In this document: in pieces, positions 43,040-54,883 of the stretch
Layout of the letters: each line of letters starts with the position of its first letter
Numbering within the stretch: position 1 is the stretch's first letter
Assembly: GCA_006503535.1 (NCBI GenBank)
Contig: QYRS01000007.1
Span: 124,001-188,000 of the forward strand
Reading direction: 5' to 3'
Source of the DNA: Arthrinium phaeospermum
Taxonomy: Eukaryota > Ascomycota > Sordariomycetes > Amphisphaeriales > Apiosporaceae
Length of the DNA stretch: 64,000 nt
Made by a program: the position numbers and the translations under genes
Notes under the pieces: generated by a model
Seen by the model: only the letters and a program-made list of their open reading frames with translations
Database searches by the model: none
Told to the model about the DNA's origin: nothing

Positions 43040-44922
43040 CTACAGCTCCTCGTCCGATTCGTCCTTGGGGCCCATCACAGCTCCAGGGGTTGCTATTGAG
43101 TTGCCCTTCTGCCCCGCGGTAGCTCTGCCAAGTACATCCCCTATCGCCGACGGGAACCCAGCAGATCGATCCATGGTAACGTCATCGCCACTCCCGCGCT
43201 GTTTCTTCAACGGGCTGCCGATTATCGATGATGTATCGTCCGAGAAGGCTTGGGAAAGCAGATTTGTGATTCCTCCAGAATTAGCGGCTGCGGTACTTGA
43301 CCCGGATTCTGTGGGCGTAGACCCGGCAGTTGGGCCTGCGCTGGGCGACTTCCTCGAGGCAGCAGTGCTGTCAGGCTCAGCCGAGTGTTGTCGCTTCAAC
43401 TAATCTTGAGGTCAGCACAGCAAATCGGACAAGGCAAGAATGCAGATGTTCGAGAGCTTATACTCACACGGATGCGGTCGATGCCAGCTTTCAGTTCCGC
43501 CTGGAGCTCTGCATCCTCAGGGGCCAGGTGGGTCTTGACGTCCTTGTCGTAGGTATCCTCCATCTTGAGAAGCGGGTTTTTGCTATCGTCGTCGTCGTCG
43601 TCACTATCGTCCATGGCGCCAGAAACGCTCTTTCTTGACTTGCGGCGCTGATTCGCTTCAGCATCCTGATCGCGGAAAGCAGAAAAGCCCACGGTGCCGG
43701 TGTTCTTGAGAGGGCTCAGTCCTGAGAAATCCAATTGCGTACTCCGCCTCTTAGCACCAGGAGCAGTGGTCTTGGGATCCTTGACGGAGGGTACGATGCC
43801 CATCTTAGTTAGTTGGCCTGTAGAAGGTTAGCATGGCGAAGAAGCAGCTGGGATAATGCACAAGAACGCACGCTGTCCACGATAGAAGAAGGTAAAGGTG
43901 GCGTAAGGCTTATCAGGGCCGTCAATGCCGGTCACGGTTTGGGTGCTGATGGTTTTGGGGTCCAGGGTCTTGGGCTTGGCAAAACTTGTGGTGTGTTCGA
44001 CATCAGCATCGATGGCGCCGTTACTGCCGCCTTGGTTCCCTTCGTTCTCGTCATCATCGTCGTGGGCGTCGAATTGAGGCGAGTATTCGCCCTTTTTGAT
44101 CTCGCCGGAAGCTATCACTCTAAACATGGCGACCTTGATCTGGCCTGTCGCCTCGGGCGGCTCGTCATCATCGTCATCGGACATGGAATCCGAGTCGGAA
44201 TCGACCATGCCGTTGTCGTTGTTCGCAATCGGCGGTTGCTCGGTGCTACCGTAGGCCAATGTATCCCGCTGCTTTCCGTTCTGGTCCAAGCTGGTGCCGG
44301 CGGCGGCCGACTTTTGGCGGCGATGGCGCCTCTCGAACTTCTGCCTCCGCTTCTCTACCTTCTCGGCGGCATCGTGGCCTTGCAAGTCCAAGCCGTTGAG
44401 CCACCTCTCCAGCCCCACCTCGCGGAAAAGGAATTCGCGCTCGGCAAGGCCGCCTCCCTCGCTGTCAGGGACCTGGACCCATCTGCTATTGACCCATGTC
44501 TCTTCGCCAGGCCGTAGGAGCGTGGCCACTTCTTCCTTGGCTCTCCCGTCAAAGTAAATGTAGGCGGCAATGGTCTCGTTTTCCGAGTTGGTCATGGGAA
44601 TGTAGGGCGTCACGGTGTTCGCATGTCTGGAGGGGTCCGAGGAGGCCGAGGGCAGCGGGCCGGCATAGAGAGGCTTGGGATGGGGATTGGCCTCGCTGGA
44701 CTTGGGGGTCGTGTAGGGGATGGGGGCGCCCGGGTTCAGCAGGGTGATGGAGATGGCGAAACGGGCCGGCTCGTGCTTCTGGGTGTCGGTATTCAGCTGG
44801 GGAGAGGGCACGGGTATATAAGTACTGATGCGAGACACGCGAGACTGCTTTTGCATTCCATGCTCGTGGAGCGGGGCTCCGTTGGCGTGGATGCTCACAG
44901 CGATGCCCTTGAAGCAGGGCAT
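43040..44922 (-). CDS. Conserved fungal hypothetical protein, DUF7918-like
   Basis: 586 residues of unknown function. The N-terminal domain starts MPCFKGIAVSIHANGAPLHE and includes AAYIYFDGRAKEEVATLL and REFLFREVGLERWLNG; this order of strands matches what I recall of the fungal DUF7918 domain, ending near FTFFYRGQRQLTKMGIVP. The rest is low-complexity with Asp/Glu tracts, Ser-Pro sites, basic clusters (KRRSTQLDFSGLSPLK, SPLKKQRG) and a DESDEEL terminus, so nuclear location is plausible. Exons: 44922-43872, 43817-43468, 43399-43040. Introns have GTGCGT/CTAAC/CTACAG and GTGAGT/CTGAC/TTAG signals, and the exon sum is in frame. I chose the ATG at 44922; the frame is open a little further upstream but without a better ATG. 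Confidence 0.7.
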
Positions 44923-46792
44923 CGTGTATGGGATATAGTGGTTCTGGGTAAGTGTGGGCAAAAGTTGGGTGCTCTAATTCGAGGCCAAAAATAAATAAAT
45001 AGAGGCGATAGGAACAATGGTTCTGGCGGAGGGGTTGCTGGGGCAGGGGAAATGGCGGTGGTCGTGGGCGTGGGCGTGGGCGTGGTCGAGGCTGAGGCCG
45101 AGTCGAATTGCCCTTGTTTGTTCGTGGGAGAAAGTCGAGATTGAGCTGGAAGGTTGGTGATGTGATGTGATGATACTGGGAAGAGCACTTGACCCGGTGT
45201 GGGTTATCGAAACTCTCGACCGTGCAAACCCAAGCCAGAGCCAGAGACAGCTCAGATGGTCAGGTCAAATGGATCGATCAGCTGAAGGCTTGCCCGAATA
45301 AATCCAAAATAATAATTTTTCTCTGGCAAAAACTCGACAAAGGCCTTGTCTGCGTGTTCTATTGTTACTTCTTTTTTTTTTTCTCCTTGCCTTCCCCTCA
45401 AAGTGATCCATCCAAGTCCGACGGGGGGGGCTGCTGTTAGGTATGATCATGCTGTCCCTGGCCTATCTAGTGAGGGGAGGGGGAGGGGGGTGTGAGAGCT
45501 GGTTGACCGTAACTCCCAGCACAGCACATAGTACAGCACACTTCAAGAGCCGAAGTGGGCTTTGCAGGGCAGCCCAGAATTCCGTTGCCAATCAAGCGTG
45601 AGCTGCGGAGGGTCACAATTACACTTGGCCAGCCTACTTTCTGCCTCAGCTCCCCCATCGCCCATCTGTACCTGCAGCGGTGAATCAAACTCTCCCATCC
45701 ATCGCACACTGTCTGCCCTCGATACTGTACATGCTTACTCGGGATTTCCCCCTTGAGCCCTGCATCGAGCACAGCAAAAAGGCGGCCCTACCCAGCATGT
45801 ACTTGCTAGCCTAGATAAAGCTCTCGTCCGATCTACCAATGCACGCAGCACGCCCAAGGAAAGCAAGCTACCCCGCCTGACTTGGCATCACCAAAATGGG
45901 CACTCGGGCAGTTCGCGAGGGCATGCAATCTAGATCTAGTCGTTGCTTTAGGTTAACCTGCCAGCTAGCAAATGGTGAGGCTAATCAAGTGCAGAGGCCC
46001 AACAAGTACTTGCACCAATCGAGTAGGTAGTGGTACAGTCCGGTTACTGTAGTCGATAAGGTGACCGATAACAACTGCTTTGCCCGCCAAGATCCATCAA
46101 CTCCAGGTTGGAAGCTAGCGAACTGTGTCATACGCAACTAAGGTAAGGTAAGGTAGGTATGCATGCTTAAGTATACCAAAAAGATCGTGGCCAATCCACA
46201 TGGACGGCTACACATGGACCGCCGTACACAAAAGCAGCGAGAAAAATAATGCCCCATGTCACATTGCTTGCAACTTGTCACGCAATGCTTCCATGCGAAG
46301 CTGCGGCCATGTCCCGCCATTGGCTGGCCTCGAGATGAGTGGCTTCCTTACCATGGGACCTCGTCACTTGATCTTGGTAGCAAGTCACATTGAGTGCGGA
46401 TAAGACCTCCCGATCAGACACAAGAATCACCTACAAGAGCAGACCTATCAAGGACTAAAGCTGTATTCGTTTTGAGCAATGACCATCAGCTAAACACCAT
46501 CCATTCCATATCATCAGCAACGATCAATGACTTGTGCCAGCCATATTTCGCGGGAAGACTTGGTGCGCCCCGATCACGGCAAATACATCACCATGTAAAT
46601 AACTTTGCCGTTGAGTGCTATCCGACTTCAGTGTGAGCCTGAGTTGAGTCTTAGTTTGGTTTGAACGGCCTGTAGTAAGTCGGAACTCGTCATCAACAGA
46701 TCATACCCCGTCATCTCTTAGTTTCACCGCTGCCATGCCTCGAGACGAAGTCGGTCAGAATCTGCCCTCCGTCCCGGATACTTTATCCCACA
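44923..46792. other. Intergenic with short tandem repeats
   Basis: Promoter of the DUF7918-like gene, with GTGGGC tandem copies at 45063-45087, G7-G8 runs near 45421-45492, and AGGTA tandem copies at 46140-46158. No supported gene. Confidence 0.45.
46140..46158 (+). repeat. AGGTA tandem repeat
   Basis: Four tandem AGGTA-like units in an intergenic stretch. Confidence 0.6.
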
Positions 46793-47465
46793 CTATCCCA
46801 AAGAAAGGCCACACCACGTATTTGCTCTGCTATGGGCCAAATACAAGAATTCGGCGGTACCTGGTGAAATGACCATCTGCTGTGCAAGTCGTCGGAAGTG
46901 CACATGAACTCGAATGTCCAAGGCGGCGCGTCGTCCCTCTCGTGGTAAAGCCTGCGGGGGGTGCGAAATACCGTTCTGGCTGCTGCCGCCGACAGCTTCG
47001 GCGAGGGGACTGGGAGGTCGAAGGTCCAGATAAAAGGGGTCGGGGACTGGTTGGAAATCAATGCGGCCGCCGGCGCCGGTAGCGACTTGCATGCCTGGGT
47101 CTCGTCCCGGCACTCGCCCAGGGGCCGCTCTCCCACAGAGCAACTCCGCCACTGCATGCCCCGGTGGATCCCGCCAGATCATGCGGATCCAGCTGATAAA
47201 TGTTCCGGAGACAGACCGGCGAATGATGGGAAACCGACCGGCACCAGTTAGAGCTAGAAGACACGACGAGGCGTATGAAGTAGGTTTTGAGGGCGTAGGC
47301 GCGGCTCTCTCGGTTGATGCGCATCAGTATGGGGCCAGGTGGCCGGTGGGGTTTAAGGACTTCGGGGAGAGGGATCACCCGCGGCTCGGCGACGGCGCAG
47401 TATTCTCAGATCTCGTGTCGAAGCCCCAGAGGCAGGCGGCGACATGGGTGGAACGAGGTAAGGGG
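46793..47465 (-). pseudogene. Decayed 2EXR-type gene
   Basis: On the minus strand the frame reads LPLGLRHEI-stop-EYCAVAEPRVIPLP and then LMRINRESRAYALKTYF, which is the order of motifs in the fungal 2EXR domain (L-P-x-E-L-R-x-x-I-W ... N-R-E-S-R-x-x-A-L). The Trp expected after the Ile is replaced by TGA at 47406-47408. Further along, the block GGRIDFQPVPDPFYLDL, which fits the next part of such domains, is in another frame (from about 47090). The stop plus frame change suggests a broken copy. An intron could account for the second frame change but not easily for the stop. Function of 2EXR proteins is unknown. Confidence 0.45.
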
Positions 47466-48863
47466 CAACGTTTTTCCAAGGGTCCTGAGTACTGCATCAA
47501 CCAAAAGATAGAGTAGGGGGGTGATGGACACTGCTTCCCACCCTCTGAAATCTGAGGTGCTCATTATGTTCGGCTCTCCTCGGATTGCCCCGTACAATTG
47601 GTAGGTTAGACTGTAGTCGTTTGGCGCGCCGAGGAGGTGGTTCATAGATAGATCCAATAAGGGACGAAAGGGTTGGGGTTGGCGGTCGATAGCTGGGAAA
47701 AGACATAGGAAGACGAACCCTTCTAGCAGAGTCCCAGGCCACGAATATCTATTGGTTTCCTTGGACCATATGAGGCAACAATAGCTTGTGTAGGACTCAC
47801 CATCATGACGGTCGAAATCAGCCTGGAACCCTTTACTGTCCATGAAGCTGATGGTGTGTGGCCTTGTTGGGAACCGCAGGCCAAGTCATCCCCTGATATC
47901 CAAGGCACTTACTTGCTCTCATGGGATCACTGAAGGCATCTCATTCAGCGGGGAATCGTGAATCGTCAAAGAGGACCCCTCATCTACAATTGTGTGTTCA
48001 TTGCGTCAACCTAAGATATCCTCCCATATACGTTTCGTATCTACGGTCGACCTCGTTTCGTGATGCGACGACATAATGACAAAAAGTGCTAAAATGTCCA
48101 GGACACCACGTCAGCGTATGACAATTGCAGGAGAAGTGAACGAGCCATCGACAACTCACGTCAATAAGCCATCTAATCGCTGCCAATGATGCGGGCGACG
48201 AATTTCAGGACAAGATTATACGAGATACTCTTGATAATAGGGTCGACTGGAGATGGCATAGATCATATAAACGGTGCCACAACCCCGGTTTATATTGAGC
48301 ACCGTTGACTCCATTGCCAACGGCTAACCTAGGAGCAACTTGACAAGTCAGCAATGACCGCGAGAAGGTCTTTGCATAAACGACCCGGACCAAGAGTTCC
48401 AACGCCATGTCTGAGTGGTATCAAGCCACCTGGCCTGACTTACATATTGAGGCAGGTATTCATTCACATACACAATACGACAAAGAATCGATGATTTGAT
48501 AGTTTTTATGAAGTTTTATTGGTGTGGGTATCCTCTAAACTGAACCATGATATTCTACAATATCATTTCTATATTTTCAATCCATTTTTGTTCGTAATCT
48601 TCATTCCACATCTGCCCGTCTTCTGTGACGGCGACGCGGCAGTCATTACTGTATCCGTCGGGCGCCCGAAAAGCCCACACGCACGACCAGGAGGTCAGCG
48701 GTGATGGGGATTGGTGACTGATGGCGTACAAAAAATACCTCTCGACTTCCTGATTGGATGGTCTTGGGTGGTTTTGCTGGCACATGACTGGTCACCACTT
48801 GTTCGGGGACATTCCCAGCGGTACATCATTGATGGCAGGGGTTGTCGTTGTGTTTGACTTTGT
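47466..48863. other. Intergenic, no gene seen
   Basis: No supported frame. AT-richer than the flanking genes. The end adjoins the 3' end of the histone-chaperone gene. Confidence 0.45.
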
Positions 48864-49829
48864 TTAACCCTCCATCTCCTCGTCCTCATCATCATCAGAG
48901 TCGAGGTCGATGTCGCTGTCAATGTCATCCTCAAGGAAGTAGTCGATGGCGCTGGGGAAGATGTCGTCACCGATGGTGACGGCGACGTCGTGTCCGGGAG
49001 GGAAGGTCTCGACGTGCTCCTCGGGGAACTCCTCCTCCTCGTCCTCATCCTCCTCGTCGACCTCGCTGGCCTTGGAGCGCTTGGCCATGGCCTCAGCCTT
49101 GGCCTGAACGCTCTCAGCGGCGCTTGTCCAGCGGCCACGGTAAGAGAAGAAGTTGAAGAAGCTGGTAGCGCCCATCTCCTTCTCCTCGATCATGGCGGCG
49201 AGAGCCTTGTACTCGGGCATCTCGCGGGCAGCGGCGTCACGGGCCTTGCGGGCGTCGCCGGAGAGGGCGGCGTCGAGCTGCTGGCTGGGGTTGGCCTTCT
49301 GCGCCTGCCAGAATCCGTAGGCGGCGTCGGACAGACCCTCGGTGACGTCCTTGCCGGCCTTCCAGTTGATCTTGACGGGCTCGGAGACGAGGCCGGTGGA
49401 GCCGTCGTTGCCGTAGCGGTAGAAGAAGGTCTTGCTCAGAACGGTGTCGGCGAAGAAGTCGTTCTCCTTGAAGTGGAAGGTGATGGTCATGGAGCGGGGC
49501 TCGCCGAACTTGTCAATGCCAGTGTCGGTGGTCTTGGCGCTGGCAGGGATCTCCGGGCGGTCGACCTCGATGGCGGTCAGGGCCTGCTGGAAGATGACGT
49601 TGTCACGGGGGGTGATGGCGGCCTCGAGCTCGGAGACGGCCTTGTCGAAGACGACACTCCAGAAGCCGGGGATCTTGGCAATGGAGGCCTGGCGCTTGGC
49701 GAAGATGTCCTTGGTCATCAACCACTGCTTAGCGGCGATCTCCAGGTCAACGTCCGAGATGGCATCCTCGAACTGCTGGAGCTCCTTGATGACCGCGGGG
49801 TCGATGACGATCTCCTCAGGCATAGACAT
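48864..49829 (-). CDS. vps75: NAP-family histone chaperone (Vps75/SET-like)
   Basis: 321 residues, single exon. The N-terminal long helix (about 12-50, ELQQFEDAISDVDLEIAAKQ) would make the dimer, followed by the NAP earmuff domain with IPGFWSVVFDKAV, SMTITFHFKENDFF and SFFNFF, which are typical SET/Vps75 landmarks. A DED/E-rich region at about 255-275 and the acidic C-terminus (DIDSDIDLDSDDDEDEEMEG) fit binding of H3-H4 or H2A-H2B. In yeast Vps75 works with the Rtt109 acetyltransferase; that partnership is inferred here, not shown. A SET orthologue is an equally acceptable label. Start is the ATG at 49829; a second ATG two codons later is also possible. Confidence 0.82.
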   Translation of the reverse strand: MSMPEEIVIDPAVIKELQQFEDAISDVDLEIAAKQWLMTKDIFAKRQASIAKIPGFWSVVFDKAVSELEAAITPRDNVIFQQALTAIEVDRPEIPASAKTTDTGIDKFGEPRSMTITFHFKENDFFADTVLSKTFFYRYGNDGSTGLVSEPVKINWKAGKDVTEGLSDAAYGFWQAQKANPSQQLDAALSGDARKARDAAAREMPEYKALAAMIEEKEMGATSFFNFFSYRGRWTSAAESVQAKAEAMAKRSKASEVDEEDEDEEEEFPEEHVETFPPGHDVAVTIGDDIFPSAIDYFLEDDIDSDIDLDSDDDEDEEMEG

Positions 49830-51407
49830 ATTTGCTTGTGGTTGGGTGTGTACCGCAAAGACTTGGGGGTATATGGTCTATGGGGTAGAAGAGAGAGTGT
49901 AAGAAGGGTGTATGAAAGAGGGACAGGTGTGAAGAGATGACAAGAGTCGAAGGAAACCAGCGTCACAGTGACCGGAAAGCCATCGATATAAATATTTGGG
50001 CAGCGGCCTGACCCGCCCCAAGAGGCGACCGCTCTTTTTTCCCGTTTGAGAAATCCAGGGCAGAGGTAAGGAAGAGAAAAAAAAAATTCTTATAGTGCCT
50101 CCCATGTCATTGGCGGATCCCCTAAGTGGGTGACAACAAAGCTGTGTGAGAGTGCGACACCTGGATCTGCCACTTACATGGTGTTGCCTCTGGCGAATCC
50201 AATCAAGCACATGCGGCCTGGTACACACTTGGCGGCAAACCAGACCAGACCAAACCAGACGGATACCACCTGCTTGCCCTGGCCTCGCCGAGGAAATTGG
50301 GAGCAGCGTTGCCTGCTGCTATTGATGTTTGTTTACTCTTCCCGAGGCTCTCTCTGTCTTGTACAAGAAAACTGCCCATCAATCCCTTCCTCCCTACATT
50401 GATGTACCTCCCGTGCTCTCTTGGGCTTGCAACTCTCCCTCAGTCTCACACTCTACCTTACATCAATACCAACAATTTTCCTATGGCGGGGTAGTTGCCT
50501 GTAAGTCCAAGTAAAAATAATTTTGTTGCCATTTGCCCCGCCTACCAAAAACTACCCGCCTGGTGTCATTCGCCCCACAGGGGTCTCCTCCTCTGGGAAA
50601 ATTCGGCCTGAGACTAGAGATCTAGTCCTGCCCATCGGTGGAGCCTGCTAGATTCTTCACAGATTTGCCCTCTTTATCGACATGTTTTTCCCTCTTGCCC
50701 CTCTGCTGCGATAGCCGGTCGATAGTTGCCATGGTGCCAAAGGAGGCATAATGCCTACCTTGGTCAAGCCATCGTGGAAATTGGCCGTTATGCTTTGGAA
50801 CCCAACAGAGCTGGCCATGGAAGTCTCTTCAACAGATTGCGTAGCAGTAACTTCTTTTGTTGTCCATTCGATTCTACACGGTACACAGTGGCTTGCTGGG
50901 CGTTTGAACAGTACATACTTACCTAGGTAGTCGTCGTTCTTTGTAGTTCTGGATGTCAGTAATAAGAACGCAGCATCGAGACTCAGCTAACACCATTGTC
51001 TCTGGGGTAATGGGCTGCTGTCTCACTTTCTCAACGTCTAGTGGCCCGTTGGAGGTTAGTTCTCAATGACATGCTACTGGCTACATGCAGATATAGCTAT
51101 ATAGTCTCTGCTCTGTACGTAGAGCAAGGGGTGGGGAGTTCACCTGAGATGTATGATCAATGCATTCAACGCTCATGATACAGCATGCCCGAATATGTTC
51201 CGCCTGACTTTGAACTGAATGTTATTCATCTGAGATATGGTTTCAGACCATATCTGTTCCCCTTGGACGCCCGCTATAAGAAAAGAAGGCCCATCATGCG
51301 AAAATTCCCCGCTGTATCGAGAGTGTCACCCGCCCCTTTCTGGCTCTGGCTCCGGTGGCTCTTGTTCGCGCCATCTTGAGCCATAATAGAACATCTGATT
51401 GGTGGTA
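49830..51407. other. Intergenic, no gene seen
   Basis: Promoter of the histone-chaperone gene, then 3' flank of MCM10. Open frames are short and lack domains. Confidence 0.5.
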
Positions 51408-53951
51408 TCATTTCAAAACGACAAGCTCGTCATCGTCCTCTTCATCATCCAACATGATCATCTTGTTTCTCGCGAAGTCCCCTCCCAGGCTTTCCCGCCC
51501 TGCCTCGCGTATCCCCTTTTCTGTCACAAAACGCGTCTTCTTGCGTGCCGGCAATTCAGCTTTCTCCCTGCTATCCTTCCCCTTCATAGCCGGCGTCAAC
51601 ATAGATGATGACTGGAAGCTACCGCCATCACTAAAACTGCTGCTAGCCGCCGGGACAGTACTCGCCGCACCGTCGAACCTCTGGCCGTTCTTCATATTGG
51701 AGAGTTTATCCTTTAACGAAGTGCCCCATCCCAGAGCTCCTTCAGACTTGGACTGGCTGGCCGCTGCCGCCTTGCCCGCCGTGGCGGACGACGACGACGA
51801 TCCCGTGCTAGAGATCGAGTTGAACGATGACAGGTTCCTCTTGCGCTTAACAGGGCTCAGGTGAACCTTCTTAGCATCTGCTCCCCTCGCTGCCAGGAGC
51901 CCCAGGCTTTTCGCGTCCACCGCCGGCGATTGACTCATACTCGGCGTGTCCTGGGCTGTCCCACCGGTAAAAGACGATACACTAGATCCCAACTGGTTTG
52001 TACGGTCAGTCATCTTCATGTATTCTCTGCCGGCGCCACGGCCGATGTTGCTGAGCTGCTTCATAATATCTCGCTCCTTTTCTTGGTGTTCCAGGCGGCG
52101 CCTCAAGGCCTCCTTGCGCTCGGCTCGATCCGCGACCCCGCCAAATGCCAAATGTTCGCCGTCGATGAGGCTCGCAGCACTAGCATGGGACACGTAGTAC
52201 TGGGAGCCCGAAGCACGATCGTAGTTGCTGGTGTTGCCCTTCTTCGTATTATCGTTTTGCCATTTCTCGCGGTGATTCTTAGGCCGAGACCCCATGCCGC
52301 TTCCGGCTGCTGAGTTGATGTCCTGCCGGTGGAATCGGTGCTTCTCCAGGGCTGCATTCATGTGGAACTCGCAGAATTCTGTACGTTTCTTATTGACCCA
52401 AGAGTTGCAGAGGTTGCCATCCTTCTTCACGCTCTTGCAGTACCCCAAGTCACGCGCTGTTCCAATCTCGAGGACAGTGTCGCCATCGCTGTTCAAAACT
52501 ATACTGAATCGACCCGTGTCTTCGCGCCCCTTGGGGGGCGGCATAATACTTGGGTTCAGAATTGCCACCAGAGTACCGGGCGACAACTTCCAGTACCGGG
52601 CGAAGGCAGAGTCGAATAGGAACAGGTCAAGTTGCCAGGTCAGATCCACGAGTGTAATGACCATATACTTGCCACGTGGGTCATCGTCATCAGCGAACCT
52701 ATTCTTCTTCTCTTTGAGATCAGAGCCGCCGGGGGGAGGCTTGTGAGCTTTCGGGTCAGATTTGGATGCAACAATACCCAGCACCACGATGTCTTGTTCG
52801 ATATCTGGAAGCTCAAAGTTCGGGGCCTTGACGCAAGCTAAAAGATCCTTGATCAGGTACGGCTTCTTTCCCGAAAGTGTGCGTGCCAGAACGCTGTGAG
52901 GCAAGATGCGTTTGGCGAGATGCAAAGCCGAGTAGGGTTCAAACGAGGCTGCTTCTTCGGAAATTGCCGAACCAGCTTCGCCATCGATGTTATCGCCTCT
53001 CCGTAAGCTGGGAACAGTGTTGCTCCTTTTAAGCCTCCCGCCTGCCAGGATTTCCTCCCGGCTATAGGAACCTTGCTCCGAAGGTGCCTCAGGTATCTCT
53101 ACAGCCTGGCTCTTGTATCGTTCCACCTCTTCTTGTTTGACCTGGAACGTGTCGTTCCTGGCAGTTCGTATCCGATCTTGCCTTTCTTTCTTTGCCGCCT
53201 CCTCATTTCTCGCCTCAGCCAGCCTTTCACTAAATGATTTGGGCCGGTCCCGACTTATGAGGTTCTCCTGGTTCGCAGCAGGTGTGCGCGATCTTTGCAA
53301 ATAACCACTACTGGGACCGTCATTGTCGCGGGGACCCCGTTGGCTAGATGCTCGCTTCAACGAAACATCTTTGGCCTTCAGACCCTTGTCAATGCCCAAT
53401 AGCACCCGGCTGGGTGATCTTTGGTTTTGAGCAGTTGGTGCCCTCCGAACTGGCGATACGGGGACCTGCACCTCCGCCTGAGGTTGGGATGGGAGTTTCG
53501 GTGGCTCTTTGAGCATTGCTGCGCGTGATTGCGCCCGGCTTGCAGCTAGAATATCACTTCCTGGCGATGACCGAGCGGCGTTCGAGCTGCCCAGGTCCAC
53601 GGACTGCTTTTGTCGTCGTTGAAGAGCCTTGAGCTTCAGCTTTGCCTGGATAGCTTGTAGCTTTAGCTGTAGGGTCTCCTCGTCGTCTTCCTCGTCATCC
53701 ATGTCTACATCCATATCGTCGTCGTCCACGTTGTTCTGAGAAGTGGCTGACCTTGCGGCAAGGGCGGACATAGATCGAGCCCGTTTCAGCGGTGATGGCG
53801 AGGGTGAAGAGCGCTCTGCCATGCGGCGCATTCGTTCGCGGCCGCCGGGCGTGCTGGCCAAGGCTTCGTGGGGCGATCGCGGGGGCCATTGTGGTGGTGG
53901 TCCTGCTCCGGATCCTTGGATGATGTCAGTAGGGTCTCCAGATGTGGGCAT
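51408..53951 (-). CDS. mcm10: DNA replication protein Mcm10
   Basis: Helps activate the CMG helicase and brings DNA polymerase alpha to origins. 847 residues, single exon. The N-terminus is disordered with a coiled segment (LQLKLQAIQAKLKLKALQRR, near 95-115). The conserved core has an OB-fold beginning KPYLIKDLLACVKAPNFELP (about 360) through VLGIVASKSDPK, MVITLVDLTWQLDLFLFDSA and LSPGTLVAILNPSIMPP. It is followed by the Mcm10 zinc finger, GYCKSVKKDGNLCNSW ... TEFCEFHMN, with three Cys and one His as ligands. A basic nuclear-signal region (KKVHLSPVKRKRN) and another (ARKKTRF) lie in the C-terminus, which ends in an acidic tail. Its start lies 932 bases from the divergent RNH202 start. Confidence 0.93.
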   Translation of the reverse strand: MPTSGDPTDIIQGSGAGPPPQWPPRSPHEALASTPGGRERMRRMAERSSPSPSPLKRARSMSALAARSATSQNNVDDDDMDVDMDDEEDDEETLQLKLQAIQAKLKLKALQRRQKQSVDLGSSNAARSSPGSDILAASRAQSRAAMLKEPPKLPSQPQAEVQVPVSPVRRAPTAQNQRSPSRVLLGIDKGLKAKDVSLKRASSQRGPRDNDGPSSGYLQRSRTPAANQENLISRDRPKSFSERLAEARNEEAAKKERQDRIRTARNDTFQVKQEEVERYKSQAVEIPEAPSEQGSYSREEILAGGRLKRSNTVPSLRRGDNIDGEAGSAISEEAASFEPYSALHLAKRILPHSVLARTLSGKKPYLIKDLLACVKAPNFELPDIEQDIVVLGIVASKSDPKAHKPPPGGSDLKEKKNRFADDDDPRGKYMVITLVDLTWQLDLFLFDSAFARYWKLSPGTLVAILNPSIMPPPKGREDTGRFSIVLNSDGDTVLEIGTARDLGYCKSVKKDGNLCNSWVNKKRTEFCEFHMNAALEKHRFHRQDINSAAGSGMGSRPKNHREKWQNDNTKKGNTSNYDRASGSQYYVSHASAASLIDGEHLAFGGVADRAERKEALRRRLEHQEKERDIMKQLSNIGRGAGREYMKMTDRTNQLGSSVSSFTGGTAQDTPSMSQSPAVDAKSLGLLAARGADAKKVHLSPVKRKRNLSSFNSISSTGSSSSSATAGKAAAASQSKSEGALGWGTSLKDKLSNMKNGQRFDGAASTVPAASSSFSDGGSFQSSSMLTPAMKGKDSREKAELPARKKTRFVTEKGIREAGRESLGGDFARNKMIMLDDEEDDDELVVLK

Positions 53952-54883
53952 TCTCGATGAGCAGACGTACTTTGAGCCATGTTGGCTCGCTTCTGGTGTG
54001 GATTATCACCGTACCATCACAGGTGTTTGGTTATTTACCACGTGAAGGTTGTACTTCGTGTTGGCCGTTGTACAAAGGACCTGTATGGACAGGAGTCCCC
54101 GCTCGCTACCAATACAATAATAGACCAGCCAACCTGGTCGGGGTTCCCTTGGAGGATGGCAATCAGAGGTGTAACTGATACAGAGAGCGTAAGTGTGTCT
54201 CAATTAGGTAATAACCCAAAATGTACGGAGTACAATCCGGTACTATTGTCGTTGAGAATGGTTTCGAGGATTTCGGAAAAGACTGCAAACAAACAAATGT
54301 TGGCGAGCGGTTGGACGACAATCGTATCTAGATAGCACCGGTAGCACAAGCGCTTATTAAAGGCCGGGTCCCGAAGCTGGAAGCTCTGTCTCCCTGTGTA
54401 AGTAGGCTCGATAAGATTTGGGATGGATTGGCGAGCGACCAGGTGGGATGGGATTGATTGATGGCTTGGGCTGAATTGCGACAAGTTTCCAACCGGACCC
54501 AAGATTTAGATCAGGATGGGGGATACAACGGTACTTTCAGGCGACTGCTGGACGAAAACGCGATTCTGATAAGCTGGAATAAAGTGAACAGACAAATGCA
54601 TGAAATTGAAACCTATCTAAAGTAAGATTCGCGTCGAATCCCTACCAAGACGCGTCTCCACAGGCGCGTTGGAATATATCGACAGGGGTCTAAATTGGCC
54701 TTCTTAGTACTTACTCCGTATGTATGCTGAGAGGTACGGTACATACGGTCGTCAAGTGCGTTGTCAGCTCTACTGAAGCCAACTCTCTTATCTTGTATCT
54801 GCTTAAGTAGTTGCTATAGACAGGTCTTTTGCTTCGATTTTGGGCGCCAATCTTGGATCATCATCTTCACTCAGTTATACGAC
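53952..54883. promoter_or_regulatory. Bidirectional promoter between MCM10 and RNH202 with MCB-like sites
   Basis: Divergent intergenic region. It contains ACGCGA at 54558-54563, TCGCGT (ACGCGA on the other strand) at 54629-54634 and a palindromic GACGCGTC around 54650-54655. ACGCGT is the MluI cell-cycle box bound by MBF in yeasts; three matches in about 100 bases, 230-325 bases before the RNH202 ATG, fit G1/S control of two replication genes. A TACGGAGTAC palindrome at 54221-54230 recurs in fungal intergenic DNA and has no assigned role. Control by MBF is inferred. Confidence 0.5.

Noticed and set aside
49000..49940. 316-codon plus-strand frame rich in Leu, Gly and Val
   Set aside because: Exact shadow of the minus-strand NAP-family gene; its composition follows from reverse reading of GC-rich codons.
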